Below are positions 1 through 8,212 of a DNA stretch of 64,000 bases, in pieces. The notes under the pieces were generated by a model. The model was not told the origin of the DNA, did not search any database, and saw only the letters and a program-made list of their open reading frames with translations. The position numbers and the translations under genes are program-made. The DNA is from Chryseobacterium sp. ZHDP1 (GTDB lineage: Bacteria > Bacteroidota > Bacteroidia > Flavobacteriales > Weeksellaceae). The stretch is from NCBI RefSeq assembly GCF_018603435.1, contig NZ_CP075682.1, positions 248,001 through 312,000 on the forward strand. Direction: 5' to 3'. The stretch's first letter is position 1; each line of letters starts with the position of its first letter.

Positions 1-211
1 GTGAAAAATATCAACAGATTATTGATATCAGGCATCTGAATGATGCAGAATAGAACGCTGCACGCCGAATAGGCATCCATTTGTTTCAAAAATTATGAAG
101 GGAAAACCGGAAAAGCAGTGTAATCCGGCAGATATAATGATATGCTGAGCCGGCAATTGATGACTGCTGTTAAAAGTGCTCTAACGTGAAGCGTTATTTC
201 AGAAAGTATTC
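1..211. other. left edge, no complete gene
   Basis: One plus-strand frame is open from the window edge and stops at 51-53, encoding 16 residues that look protein-like. This may be the 3' tail of a gene lying outside the window. From 54 to 211 I see no gene, RNA or clear hairpin. The region faces the convergent 3' end of the minus-strand gene starting at 212. Confidence 0.25.
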
Positions 212-1648
212 TTAAATCGCCGTAAAGCTGTAATAAATATTGATAGAGTAGGTGGTGTTTTCTTTACCTACTAGACTTTGCGCACGAGCGGGAGGTATCG
301 TGTATGTTACATTCAGTCCCCGATCCAAAACAGGTGTACCGTTTAAGAGGATTTTTTGGGGAGTTTTGGATAACGGAACCGTTACAGGACTTCCGTTTAT
401 ACCTATTTGCAGGATGTTGGAATTGATGTCGGTCTGCAGACCTGCTTTCTTGAAATAATTTTCGTCTGATTTTACATACAGCTCAAAACTTTCGTTATTA
501 GACAGTATAATTTGGTTGGGAATCGTTTGTGACTGTCCGTTGGTATAATGCTCTGCTGTATTGAAATTGAAATTTACATTTCGTCCGGAACTCGGAATAG
601 TGATCTCGGATAAAGGAAGAACCTTTAACTGAACGGCTGTATTTTGTAAATTGTTAATTGAGTTGTCTGTACTTTTGGCATTGAAGTTCAAATCAAACGT
701 GTAAGTTCCGGCTTCAAAAAAAAGGTTTTTAAAATCGTCTGCAGACACATAAAGCTGCGGAATGAAGCTGTTTCTGTTTCCTGCGGCAACAGTAAAGTTA
801 GCAGCAGAAAAATTCTGAAAATCTGCCGATAAGGCTTTGGTTGTAAGGGCGGGTCCGTTGCTTCCCAATTTAACGGCTGCAATATTTCGGGTTCCCGGAA
901 CTCCTTTGGAAGAAGTAAACTGAATATTTGTGGCAGCAGCTTTCGCCCAAAAATTAAAATCAACCGTATTCGCGATTTCCGTATTTCCCAAATCCCATAC
1001 CTTCGTGTTTGTAGTACGGTAGTCATTTAAAGAAGATACTTCAACATATTTTGTTAAAGATGAAGTGAGCCATCTGATGGTTTGCGGAATAACTAAAATT
1101 GTTTTAAAATTAATCGGTGTAAAATCATTATAATTCTGAGTGATATCCATGGAGTAATTTCCTGCCCGAAACGCATTGGCGGTAAACTGGGCAGCCGGTA
1201 TTTTAAATGTAAAATTGATGTTCCCCCGATTGAATCCTCCTCCGAAGAATATGGATGAAGGCGGTTCATACCATTTTACAGGGCTTGTACTAAACGACTG
1301 AAAACCGGGCAAAGATCCTGAATATCCGGCAGACGGAAGCTGTCCTCCCATACTTTCCAACTGCCAGAGAAGAGTGGAGCCTGATAAAGTAGATGAGGAA
1401 GAAGAGTGGGTAAAAGCTGCTCCGGAAACAGAGGTAAATGTAGGAGCTATCGGAAGTAATCCCAAAAAGGCATAATCCCAGTTTGTTCTGTTGGCGTTCG
1501 TCATTACCCTTGTAGGAACTGAGGTAAATTCAACCCTGTTTAAAATATTATTCTCAGGAATCGACAGATACACGTCCTGAGCTTTTATGGCTGTAAATCC
1601 GCAGCATACGGTAAAAATTCCTGTTAAAAAAGCTCTCATCGTTTTCAT
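212..1648 (-). CDS. putative two-domain pilus tip adhesin
   Basis: The 478-residue protein has an N-terminal signal peptide (residues 1-23, ending AIKAQ) and is otherwise beta-rich, with Ser/Thr/Asn-rich stretches. It ends in an alternating Tyr-rich strand (YSINIYYSFTAI) like the last strand of the 181-residue pilin-like proteins upstream, which end YTQTVTYTATAL. A long N-terminal domain joined to a pilin-like C-terminal domain is the architecture of tip adhesins in chaperone-usher pili. It is the last gene of a tight minus-strand operon, 11 bases after the usher-like gene, the position held by the adhesin in CFA/I and Csu operons. I see no named family motif, so the role rests on context and architecture. 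It could instead be a generic secreted surface protein. Confidence 0.55.
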   Translation of the reverse strand: MKTMRAFLTGIFTVCCGFTAIKAQDVYLSIPENNILNRVEFTSVPTRVMTNANRTNWDYAFLGLLPIAPTFTSVSGAAFTHSSSSSTLSGSTLLWQLESMGGQLPSAGYSGSLPGFQSFSTSPVKWYEPPSSIFFGGGFNRGNINFTFKIPAAQFTANAFRAGNYSMDITQNYNDFTPINFKTILVIPQTIRWLTSSLTKYVEVSSLNDYRTTNTKVWDLGNTEIANTVDFNFWAKAAATNIQFTSSKGVPGTRNIAAVKLGSNGPALTTKALSADFQNFSAANFTVAAGNRNSFIPQLYVSADDFKNLFFEAGTYTFDLNFNAKSTDNSINNLQNTAVQLKVLPLSEITIPSSGRNVNFNFNTAEHYTNGQSQTIPNQIILSNNESFELYVKSDENYFKKAGLQTDINSNILQIGINGSPVTVPLSKTPQKILLNGTPVLDRGLNVTYTIPPARAQSLVGKENTTYSINIYYSFTAI

Positions 1649-1659
1649 ACCTTCTAAAT

Positions 1660-4464
1660 TTAAAACTTTTTCACCTTAATGGTGGTGTCTTTCTTCTTAT
1701 ATTCAAAAACTACGGTTTGTGAATACCCTTCTTTTGTCACCTGAATAGTCTGGGTAGGCAGAGTATAGGTATATTTGTCATTTTCAATATAGAGGTCGTA
1801 TTTTCCGTCTTTCAGGAAGAATTCAAACTCATTTTTTTGGTTAACTACAGCAGTATGAATTTCTCCGTCTTCACCTTTTGCATAAACCACAATTCCGGTT
1901 ACATCTGTTTCCAGAACATCATAGGCCTGTTTAATTTCTTTTAATTTTCCGCTTACCCTGATGTTTTTTACCAGACCCACTTTGCGGTTGATGTTGCTGT
2001 CTACCATAATTACAGGATCCATCATTAATCTTGCACCTGCATTTTCATTCACTTTCAGGGTATAAATGCCTTCAGGAACATTCTGGAAAATTACTTTTCC
2101 GTTCTTATCCGTAATCGCTACATAATTGTTCAGTTTCACAATTTCACTGGCAAGTACAGATTCTCCGGCTTCCAGAAGTCCATTGAAATTTTTATCTTCA
2201 AATAACTGGAACGTCACTTTATGATTTCCGGGCGCTGTAGCTGCGGCAAAATATTTTTTAATTCCTATTCTGAACTGGTAGTAATTGCCGGAGCTTCCAT
2301 AAGCGGCCGTAGATTTATAACCGGAAAAATTAAAATAACCTGTGCTGGACCACGAAGGCGAGATCTTATATTCCAGATTACCGCTTACATTGCTGTTCAG
2401 GTTTGTGTAGAGCTCCGAATAAGAAGTTCCGGCAGAAAAAGATCCCGACAAATTGTTATTCATCATCTGGAAATTATACGAAGCATAAAAATTGTAGTTC
2501 GCAAAATTACGGTCTGCATTGTAATAAGAATTTAAATCAAAAACACTCGTTGCGTTCCATTGGGCGGTTCCGTTTAGGGAAAAAGATTTATATCTGTAGG
2601 ACAGAGTTGTTTTCAGACTGTTGAACCAATCGTCCTTATTGTTGTCTTTTGAATAAGAATATTCCGCTGTTAAATTCAATCCGTGAGAACCAAATGTAGC
2701 ATTGATGTTGGTTTCAAGCCGGTAAGAAAAAAGCTCCTGCGATGTATAAAAATTCGCTGTTTTTTGCCTTTCAACCTTTGGAGCCAGTAGAAAATTCCAT
2801 TTTTTTAAAGAAAACTGATAACCTGATCCCAAAACTTCTGTACTGTTGAAATAATAACGCACATTAGAAGTATTTCCGGGCTGGATCGGCGCACTCTGGA
2901 AACTCAGGAACTCCGGGTTTACCTGCGAATTCTGATATTGTATGAAAGCGCGCTGCGAATCTGAAAACTGACGGCTGATTCGCTGATTTGTGATAAAAGA
3001 ACCTCTTTTAATCCCCGCATAACTTTTGGAGGCAAAGGAATTAATAGATTGTACATCCCATTTTCCTATTTTTCCCTCGTAATTGGCAGCAATTAAAGCT
3101 CCTGTGTTCTCATCTTTGTTAGAAAGTCCTTTTTCGTGGCTAAGACCAGCTTCTGTACGGATGACATGTTTATCATTAATTAAAAATGATGTTGTCGCGT
3201 TTGTTACCTGTGTATCTACGTTAAAGCGCGGATCGTGATCGAATATATAAGATACTTTCCCGGTGAAAGATTTAGCATTCCCAAAACCATATTTTGCTCC
3301 GGCTATTGTAGATCCTTCAGTTTGTTTGAAATAAGTACCATACAGATTATAATTATTTTCCAGTGCAAGAACTTCAAGCTGATTATCTTTACCAAATCTG
3401 GTCGAAACTTTTCCGCCTCTTCCGAAAACAGGGTAATCGTAATCGTTGCCGTTAACATTTCCCACCCGTAATACGGTATTTTTTCTCTCCAGTTCCAGCC
3501 AAGTATCATACAGATTATAACGCCCGTCTTCAAGATAGTAATCTGCTCCCATATTGAAGCGCGATTTTAAATTCTCACTGATCCTGAATGCGGTGTTTCC
3601 TCTTAATTGAAGATAATTGAAGCCTGAACTGTTTTCATTATAGCTGAGTTCGGCAAAATTACTTCCGTTCACGGCTTCATTTCCGCGGGCAATTTGTCTG
3701 TTGTGCGATAAAATCACCAGATAGAGCGTGTTGCTTCCCACAATTTTATTATCAAGCAGATCTGTGGCGATTGCATTAATATTGAATTCCGGATAAAGCG
3801 TATTCTGTTGTCTGACTCTGATTTTGATTTCAATGGTTTGTTTCTCTAATCCTTCCAGAGTTACGATTTGCTGTTTGGGCATCATTTCCAGACCATCCGG
3901 AATGGATTGTAAATCGATCTTTACGGTTCGCTTACTGTAGCCCTGATTTTCCGCAATCAGCAGAATTGACGATTCGGGCAAAGCCGGATTAATAAAATTT
4001 TCGTAGCTGGCTGTGTAGATTGCGATGTTTTTGTTCTCTTCTTTTTTAACAAAAAATGAGGCGCTTTCAGTTTTGGTAACCGCCGGAGTGGCGTAAGAAA
4101 TATTGAATCTGATCTCATTGGATCTCATTTTCATAAAATCCAGATTGGCGATCAGTTTCACAGGAAGATTTTTAGACTGTCCTGCGCTTAAGGTAAAGTC
4201 GTTTTTGGGATAGAAAAGCAATCCCGGATATGTTTCCTCAGGTGTGATATTCTGAATGGTAATTGCTTCAGAGCTTTTATTCTCGATCACTAAGAAATCA
4301 GTAAAAGTTGAACCCTTCTCAACAGCTATACTGTCAGTCTCAAAATGGATCTGAATATCCTTCTTTTCCTGAGCAAATGCCAAAGAAAAGTGCAGAAGAA
4401 CCAATAAAAAAGATAAGAAGGTTCTTCTTAGGATTAATTGTGATATTCCATTTTGTGATTTCAA
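1660..4464 (-). CDS. usher-like outer-membrane beta-barrel protein
   Basis: The 934-residue precursor has a signal peptide (about 1-31). Two Ig-like domains follow (about 35-250, resembling the periplasmic repeats of COG1470 proteins). A long region of alternating aromatic strands (about 270-760) looks like an outer-membrane beta-barrel. A Cna-B/carboxypeptidase-regulatory-like domain (about 765-840, motif FEDKNFNGLLEAGE and TDKNGKV) and a further C-terminal beta domain complete it. Periplasmic N-domain, barrel and C-terminal plug-like sandwich domains is the order found in fimbrial ushers. The gene sits between a PapD-like chaperone (6 bases upstream) and the putative tip protein. Sequence similarity to PapC/CfaC is not obvious by eye, so usher-like is a structural inference. 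A non-usher surface porin or adhesin is the main alternative. Confidence 0.55.
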   Translation of the reverse strand: MKSQNGISQLILRRTFLSFLLVLLHFSLAFAQEKKDIQIHFETDSIAVEKGSTFTDFLVIENKSSEAITIQNITPEETYPGLLFYPKNDFTLSAGQSKNLPVKLIANLDFMKMRSNEIRFNISYATPAVTKTESASFFVKKEENKNIAIYTASYENFINPALPESSILLIAENQGYSKRTVKIDLQSIPDGLEMMPKQQIVTLEGLEKQTIEIKIRVRQQNTLYPEFNINAIATDLLDNKIVGSNTLYLVILSHNRQIARGNEAVNGSNFAELSYNENSSGFNYLQLRGNTAFRISENLKSRFNMGADYYLEDGRYNLYDTWLELERKNTVLRVGNVNGNDYDYPVFGRGGKVSTRFGKDNQLEVLALENNYNLYGTYFKQTEGSTIAGAKYGFGNAKSFTGKVSYIFDHDPRFNVDTQVTNATTSFLINDKHVIRTEAGLSHEKGLSNKDENTGALIAANYEGKIGKWDVQSINSFASKSYAGIKRGSFITNQRISRQFSDSQRAFIQYQNSQVNPEFLSFQSAPIQPGNTSNVRYYFNSTEVLGSGYQFSLKKWNFLLAPKVERQKTANFYTSQELFSYRLETNINATFGSHGLNLTAEYSYSKDNNKDDWFNSLKTTLSYRYKSFSLNGTAQWNATSVFDLNSYYNADRNFANYNFYASYNFQMMNNNLSGSFSAGTSYSELYTNLNSNVSGNLEYKISPSWSSTGYFNFSGYKSTAAYGSSGNYYQFRIGIKKYFAAATAPGNHKVTFQLFEDKNFNGLLEAGESVLASEIVKLNNYVAITDKNGKVIFQNVPEGIYTLKVNENAGARLMMDPVIMVDSNINRKVGLVKNIRVSGKLKEIKQAYDVLETDVTGIVVYAKGEDGEIHTAVVNQKNEFEFFLKDGKYDLYIENDKYTYTLPTQTIQVTKEGYSQTVVFEYKKKDTTIKVKKF

Positions 4465-4470
4465 GACTTA

Positions 4471-5274
4471 CTATTTAAAATTAAAGTTTTTTTCGCCTAC
4501 GCGTAAATCGTTAGATTCTGCCATTTTGATAATTGCTACACCAAGGAAGTTGCCGGAAATGTTTTCGGGTAAAGAAAACTGAACGGTCTGATTGGTATCG
4601 GGAAGCATGGAGATGGAAATTGGAGTCAATTTTATTTCCTTACCACTGTCTTTGTCGGTTAGTTCAAACTCAACGGTTGCATCATTGATGGTATTCCCGT
4701 CATTATGGATGTTTACTGCGACTTTTCTTTTCGCTCCATTTTCACTATTCACCTCTGAGATGTTGGTAATATCCAGACTTTTTACATGATTCCCCGGTGG
4801 AGTGTAAAAGATGTGAAGTCCCACTTCAAATAGGGTGATGATACCAATACCATTCTGAATACGTGTTTTATCTGCCTGCTGAGGAAGCTGCGTGAAAAAC
4901 AACATACTGTTGGTAACATCAGACTTGGATGCGTTTGCAGGAATCTGCATGGTTACTACAATCTCCTTTGTACTTCTTGCAGGAACGGTTACTGTGTTTT
5001 CCAGAGTTGAAATCCAGGATGCATTGGACGTTTTTGAACTGCCCGGATCAAGATAAACCTTATTTCCGTCTTCTTCTCTAACCCAGTCTTTATAGTTTAG
5101 ATTAAAAACATAATCTTTCTCCGAGCTGTTTTGAAGTGTGACTGTTCTTGTCACTTTTTCTCCCGGATTACCGGTGAAAAACAAGCGTGTAGGAGACATA
5201 GAGATGCTTTGTGCCAGAATTGAAGAAGATCCTGTGATTATCAAGAAAATGAAAAGATAGATAAACTTGTTCAT
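4471..5274 (-). CDS. PapD-like periplasmic pilus chaperone
   Basis: This is a 267-residue protein with a signal peptide (about 1-21, ending ILAQS). It begins at once with the chaperone-type strand pattern SMSPTRLFF...VTRTVTLQNSS, followed by a Trp-containing segment (NLNYKDWVRE), a proline-led hinge strand (VTVPARSTKEIVVTMQIP), and a second Ig-like domain from about residue 150. Length, two-domain layout and the N-terminal P-T-R-hydrophobic motif match the PapD-like fold of fimbrial chaperones, which complement incomplete pilin folds by donor-strand pairing in the periplasm. It lies 80 bases after a pilin-like gene with no terminator between, and 6 bases before the usher-like gene, so all are probably co-transcribed. 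I did not identify the canonical Arg/Lys anchor pair with certainty. Confidence 0.65.
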   Translation of the reverse strand: MNKFIYLFIFLIITGSSSILAQSISMSPTRLFFTGNPGEKVTRTVTLQNSSEKDYVFNLNYKDWVREEDGNKVYLDPGSSKTSNASWISTLENTVTVPARSTKEIVVTMQIPANASKSDVTNSMLFFTQLPQQADKTRIQNGIGIITLFEVGLHIFYTPPGNHVKSLDITNISEVNSENGAKRKVAVNIHNDGNTINDATVEFELTDKDSGKEIKLTPISISMLPDTNQTVQFSLPENISGNFLGVAIIKMAESNDLRVGEKNFNFK

Positions 5275-5354
5275 GGTGAAAATTGTTTAAAATAAAGATT
5301 CCCAAAACTACTGAAAACGTAACAAAATGCCCCTTACAAACTAAAAAAAAATTA

Positions 5355-5900
5355 TTATAAAGCTGTTGCAGTATAAGTTACTGTCTGTGTGTACGTTCCT
5401 GCCGGCTTACCTAAAATGTCGGAAGAAGAAGACTTTGCTGCCGGAATGGTGTAGTCCAAATTCAGTGTTAATGCGCTTCCAAGCGGAGCATTTGATACTA
5501 ATGTCTGATCTGTTGAAGATAAAACAACAGCACTTTTTGTTCCTCCCATAGTTCCGGGAGCTGCAGCTGCTTTAATTGTCAATACGCTGACAGGAATTAG
5601 GTTGGTTCCATTCACGAAATTCGTACCTCCTGCTTTTACTTTCACATTAAAATTCTTTGTTGAGGTAACTTTCAATGAGTTGGCTTTGGTAACGGTTTGG
5701 TCAGAATTGTAGTCTGTTGAAGTAGCGTAGTTGAAGTTAACAGTGTTACCAATTGCAGTACTTCCGGCATCAATAGAGATTACATCGTTCAGAGTAATGT
5801 TTACGGTTGTTGTTGCAGTTGTATTCTGAGCCTGAACATTGTTGGTTCCTAATATACTTGCTCCGATTGTTAAGGCTGTGATTGCAATTTGTTTTATCAT
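5355..5900 (-). CDS. pilin-like secreted protein, copy A
   Basis: The 181-residue protein has a signal peptide (about 1-24, VQAQ cleavage) and a beta-rich mature domain that ends YTQTVTYTATAL. The single domain with a conserved alternating terminal strand resembles DUF4402 and spore-coat-U/archaic pilin subunits. It is nearly identical to the copy at 6843-7388 and highly similar to 6098-6643 and 7467-8012. No terminator separates it from the chaperone gene, so it is probably the first gene of a pilin-chaperone-usher-tip transcript. Its promoter has a TAAATTTG box (minus strand, 5953-5960). It is probably a structural subunit exported and polymerised by the neighbouring machinery; this is inferred from context. 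Confidence 0.6.
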   Translation of the reverse strand: MIKQIAITALTIGASILGTNNVQAQNTTATTTVNITLNDVISIDAGSTAIGNTVNFNYATSTDYNSDQTVTKANSLKVTSTKNFNVKVKAGGTNFVNGTNLIPVSVLTIKAAAAPGTMGGTKSAVVLSSTDQTLVSNAPLGSALTLNLDYTIPAAKSSSSDILGKPAGTYTQTVTYTATAL

Positions 5901-5952
5901 GATATTTATTTTTAATTTTTATTCTTGTTAATTTGTTCTCTTTTGAACACTA

Positions 5953-6021
5953 CAAATTTATGTCGGCGAAAAAATTTTCTCTGTAATGTAAGCTGGAAGT
6001 TGATGTAGTAAAATAACTACA
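5953..6021 (-). promoter_or_regulatory. pilin A promoter with upstream inverted repeat
   Basis: A Bacteroidota-type -7 box (TAAATTTG, minus strand, 5953-5960) lies about 50 bases before the start codon. The inverted repeat TGTAGT-N6-ACTACA lies 51 bp upstream at 6004-6021. The whole block from box to repeat is conserved at two other pilin promoters, which suggests a shared regulator. Confidence 0.55.
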
Positions 6022-6041
6022 GGATTATTCTTTTCTTGAAT

Positions 6042-6075
6042 AGAAAACCCTCAACACTTAGAAAGGTATTGAGGG
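6042..6075 (-). terminator. terminator after pilin copy B
   Basis: Read on the minus strand, 6075-6048 forms a hairpin with arms CCCTCAATAC and GTGTTGAGGG followed by TTTTC. It lies just after the stop of the gene at 6098-6643 and separates it from the next pilin. Confidence 0.6.
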
Positions 6076-6097
6076 CGTATATAAATTTGTGTTTTTA

Positions 6098-6643
6098 TTA
6101 TAAAGCCGTTGCAGTATAAGTTACAGTCTGTGTGTACGTTCCTGCCGGTTTACCTAAGATGTCAGAAGAAGAAGACTTCGCTGCCGGAATGGTGTAGTCC
6201 AAGTTCAGTGTTAATGCGCTTCCAAGCGGAGCGTTTGATACTAATGTCTGATCCGTTGCAGATAGAACAACAGCACTTTTTGTTCCTCCCATAGTTCCGG
6301 AAGCGGTAGCTGCTTTAATTGTTAATACGCTGACAGGGATTAGGTTGGTTCCATTCATGAAATTCGCACCTCCTGCTTTTACTTTCACATTAAAATTCTT
6401 TGTTGAAGTAACTTTTAATGAGTTGGCTTTTGTTACTGTTTGATCTGAATTATAGTCTGCTGCGGTAACGTAGTTGAAATCTACAGTGTTCCCGATTGCA
6501 GTACTTCCCGCATCGATAGAGATTACATCGCTTAGGGTAATGTTTACCGTTGTTGTTGCGGTGGTGTTCTGCGCCTGAGCATTGTTAGTTCCTAAAATAA
6601 ATGCTCCGATAGTTAATGCTGCGATTGCAATTTGTTTTGTCAT
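6098..6643 (-). CDS. pilin-like secreted protein, copy B
   Basis: The 181-residue paralogue of the neighbouring pilin-like proteins has a signal peptide of about 24 residues (AQAQ) and the same C-terminal YTQTVTYTATAL strand. It differs from the 7467-8012 copy at only a few positions (for example NNAQ versus NKAQ, LSDV versus LNDV, SATD versus SSTD). It has its own promoter with the conserved inverted repeat and its own downstream hairpin, so it can be expressed separately from the chaperone operon. Probably an exchangeable structural subunit. Confidence 0.6.
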   Translation of the reverse strand: MTKQIAIAALTIGAFILGTNNAQAQNTTATTTVNITLSDVISIDAGSTAIGNTVDFNYVTAADYNSDQTVTKANSLKVTSTKNFNVKVKAGGANFMNGTNLIPVSVLTIKAATASGTMGGTKSAVVLSATDQTLVSNAPLGSALTLNLDYTIPAAKSSSSDILGKPAGTYTQTVTYTATAL

Positions 6644-6697
6644 GATAATGTAATATTTAATTTTTATTCTTGTTAATTTGTTCCCTTTTGAACACTA

Positions 6698-6766
6698 CAA
6701 ATGTATGTCGGCGAAAAAATTTTCTCTGTAATGGAAGCTGGAAGTTGATGTAGTAAAATAACTACA
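6698..6766 (-). promoter_or_regulatory. pilin B promoter with upstream inverted repeat
   Basis: A minus-strand TACATTTG box lies at 6698-6705, with TGTAGT-N6-ACTACA 51 bp upstream at 6749-6766. Spacing and flanks match the promoter at 5953-6021. Confidence 0.55.
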
Positions 6767-6790
6767 GGATCAATTATTTGTGTCAAATAG

Positions 6791-6821
6791 AAAAGCCCTC
6801 AATACTAAAAGTGTTGAGGGC
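6791..6821 (-). terminator. terminator after pilin copy A'
   Basis: A minus-strand hairpin with 11-base arms (GCCCTCAACAC/GTATTGAGGGC, 6795-6805 with 6811-6821; one G-T pair) is followed by TTTTC. It ends the transcript of the 6843-7388 gene. Confidence 0.6.
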
Positions 6822-6842
6822 GTATATAAATTTGTGTTTTTA

Positions 6843-7388
6843 TTATAAAGCTGTTGCAGTATAGGTTACGGTCTGCGTGTACGTTCCTGCCGGCTTACCT
6901 AAGATGTCAGAAGACGACGACTTTGCTGCCGGAATGGTGTAGTCCAAATTCAGCGTTAATGCGCTTCCAAGCGGAGCATTTGATACTAATGTCTGATCTG
7001 TTGAAGATAAAACAACAGCATTTTTTGTTCCTCCCATAGTTCCGGGAGCGGTAGCTGCTTTAATTGTCAATACGCTAACAGGGATTAGGTTGGTTCCATT
7101 CACGAAATTCGTACCTCCTGCTTTTACTTTCACATTAAAATTCTTTGTTGAAGTAACCTTCAAAGAGTTGGCTTTGGTAACGGTTTGGTCAGAATTGTAG
7201 TCTGTTGAAGTAGCGTAGTTGAAGTTAACGGTATTGCCGATTGCAGTACTTCCTGCATCAATAGAGATTACATCGTTCAGAGTAATGTTTACGGTTGTTG
7301 TTGCAGTTGTATTCTGAGCCTGAACATTGTTGGTTCCTAATATACTTGCTCCGATTGTTAAGGCTCCGATTGCAATTTGTTTTATCAT
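6843..7388 (-). CDS. pilin-like secreted protein, copy A'
   Basis: This 181-residue near-duplicate of the 5355-5900 protein differs by about four residues, including AIGALT for AITALT, ATAPGT for AAAPGT and KNAV for KSAV. It has the same signal peptide and terminal strand. It lies 78 bases after the 7467-8012 gene. That gap has a hairpin but lacks the promoter and inverted repeat seen before other copies, so it probably depends on read-through from the upstream pilin. The arrangement suggests duplication of a two-gene unit. Confidence 0.6.
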   Translation of the reverse strand: MIKQIAIGALTIGASILGTNNVQAQNTTATTTVNITLNDVISIDAGSTAIGNTVNFNYATSTDYNSDQTVTKANSLKVTSTKNFNVKVKAGGTNFVNGTNLIPVSVLTIKAATAPGTMGGTKNAVVLSSTDQTLVSNAPLGSALTLNLDYTIPAAKSSSSDILGKPAGTYTQTVTYTATAL

Positions 7389-7411
7389 GATATTTTAGTA
7401 TTTAATGATAT

Positions 7412-7445
7412 GCGCCCTTAATACTTTTCTAGGTGTTTAGGGCGC
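7412..7445 (-). terminator. intercistronic hairpin between pilins B' and A'
   Basis: Arms at 7412-7424 and 7433-7445 pair over 13 bases with one mismatch. No T-run follows on the minus strand, so this is more likely a leaky terminator or an mRNA processing/stability hairpin than a full terminator. Confidence 0.4.
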
Positions 7446-7466
7446 GTATGAATTTCTGTGTTTTTA

Positions 7467-8012
7467 TTATAAAGCCGTTGCAGTATAAGTTACGGTCTGA
7501 GTGTACGTTCCCGCCGGTTTACCTAAGATGTCAGAAGACGAAGACTTCGCTGCAGGAATTGTATAGTCCAAATTCAGTGTTAAGGCACTTCCAAGCGGAG
7601 CGTTTGATACTAATGTCTGATCTGTTGAAGATAAAACAACAGCACTTTTTGTTCCTCCCATAGTTCCTGAAGCGGTAGCTGCTTTAATTGTTAATACGCT
7701 AACAGGGATTAGGTTGGTTCCATTCATAAAATTAGCACCTCCTGCTTTTACTTTTACATTAAAATTCTTTGTTGAAGTCACTTTTAATGAGTTGGCTTTT
7801 GTTACTGTTTGATCTGAATTATAATCCGCTGCAGTAACATAGTTGAAATCTACAGTGTTTCCAATTGCAGTACTTCCTGCATCAATAGAGATTACATCAT
7901 TTAGGGTAATGTTTACCGTTGTTGTTGCAGTGGTGTTCTGCGCCTGAGCTTTGTTAGTTCCTAAGATGAATGCTCCGATAGTTAATGCTGCGATTGCAAT
8001 TTGTTTTGTCAT
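7467..8012 (-). CDS. pilin-like secreted protein, copy B'
   Basis: The 181-residue near-duplicate of the 6098-6643 protein has a signal peptide ending AQAQ and the terminal YTQTVTYTATAL strand. Its upstream region carries the conserved promoter block with the TGTAGT-N6-ACTACA inverted repeat. It probably forms a two-gene unit with the 6843-7388 copy. Subunit function is inferred from the chaperone-usher-like genes downstream. Confidence 0.6.
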   Translation of the reverse strand: MTKQIAIAALTIGAFILGTNKAQAQNTTATTTVNITLNDVISIDAGSTAIGNTVDFNYVTAADYNSDQTVTKANSLKVTSTKNFNVKVKAGGANFMNGTNLIPVSVLTIKAATASGTMGGTKSAVVLSSTDQTLVSNAPLGSALTLNLDYTIPAAKSSSSDILGKPAGTYTQTVTYTATAL

Positions 8013-8062
8013 GATATTTATTTTTAATTTTTATTCTTGTTTATTTGTTCCCTTTGAACACT

Positions 8063-8132
8063 GCAAATTTATGTCGGCGAAAAAATTTTCTTTGTAGTGG
8101 AAAACGGAAGTTCATGTAGTAAAATAACTACA
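8063..8132 (-). promoter_or_regulatory. pilin B' promoter with upstream inverted repeat
   Basis: A minus-strand TAAATTTG box lies at 8063-8070 and TGTAGT-N6-ACTACA at 8115-8132, with the same flanks and almost the same spacing (52 bp) as the other two pilin promoters. Confidence 0.55.
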
Positions 8133-8155
8133 CGATCAATTATTTGTGTCAAATA

Positions 8156-8187
8156 GAAAAGCCCTCAATACAAAAAGTGTTGAGGGC
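8156..8187 (-). terminator. terminator after pilin copy C
   Basis: Minus-strand hairpin with arms of 11 bases (8161-8171 with 8177-8187) and a five-base loop, followed by TTTTC. It ends the transcript of the first pilin gene in the array. Confidence 0.6.
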
Positions 8188-8212
8188 TTATTTAAGAAAA
8201 ACTGACGTTTAC

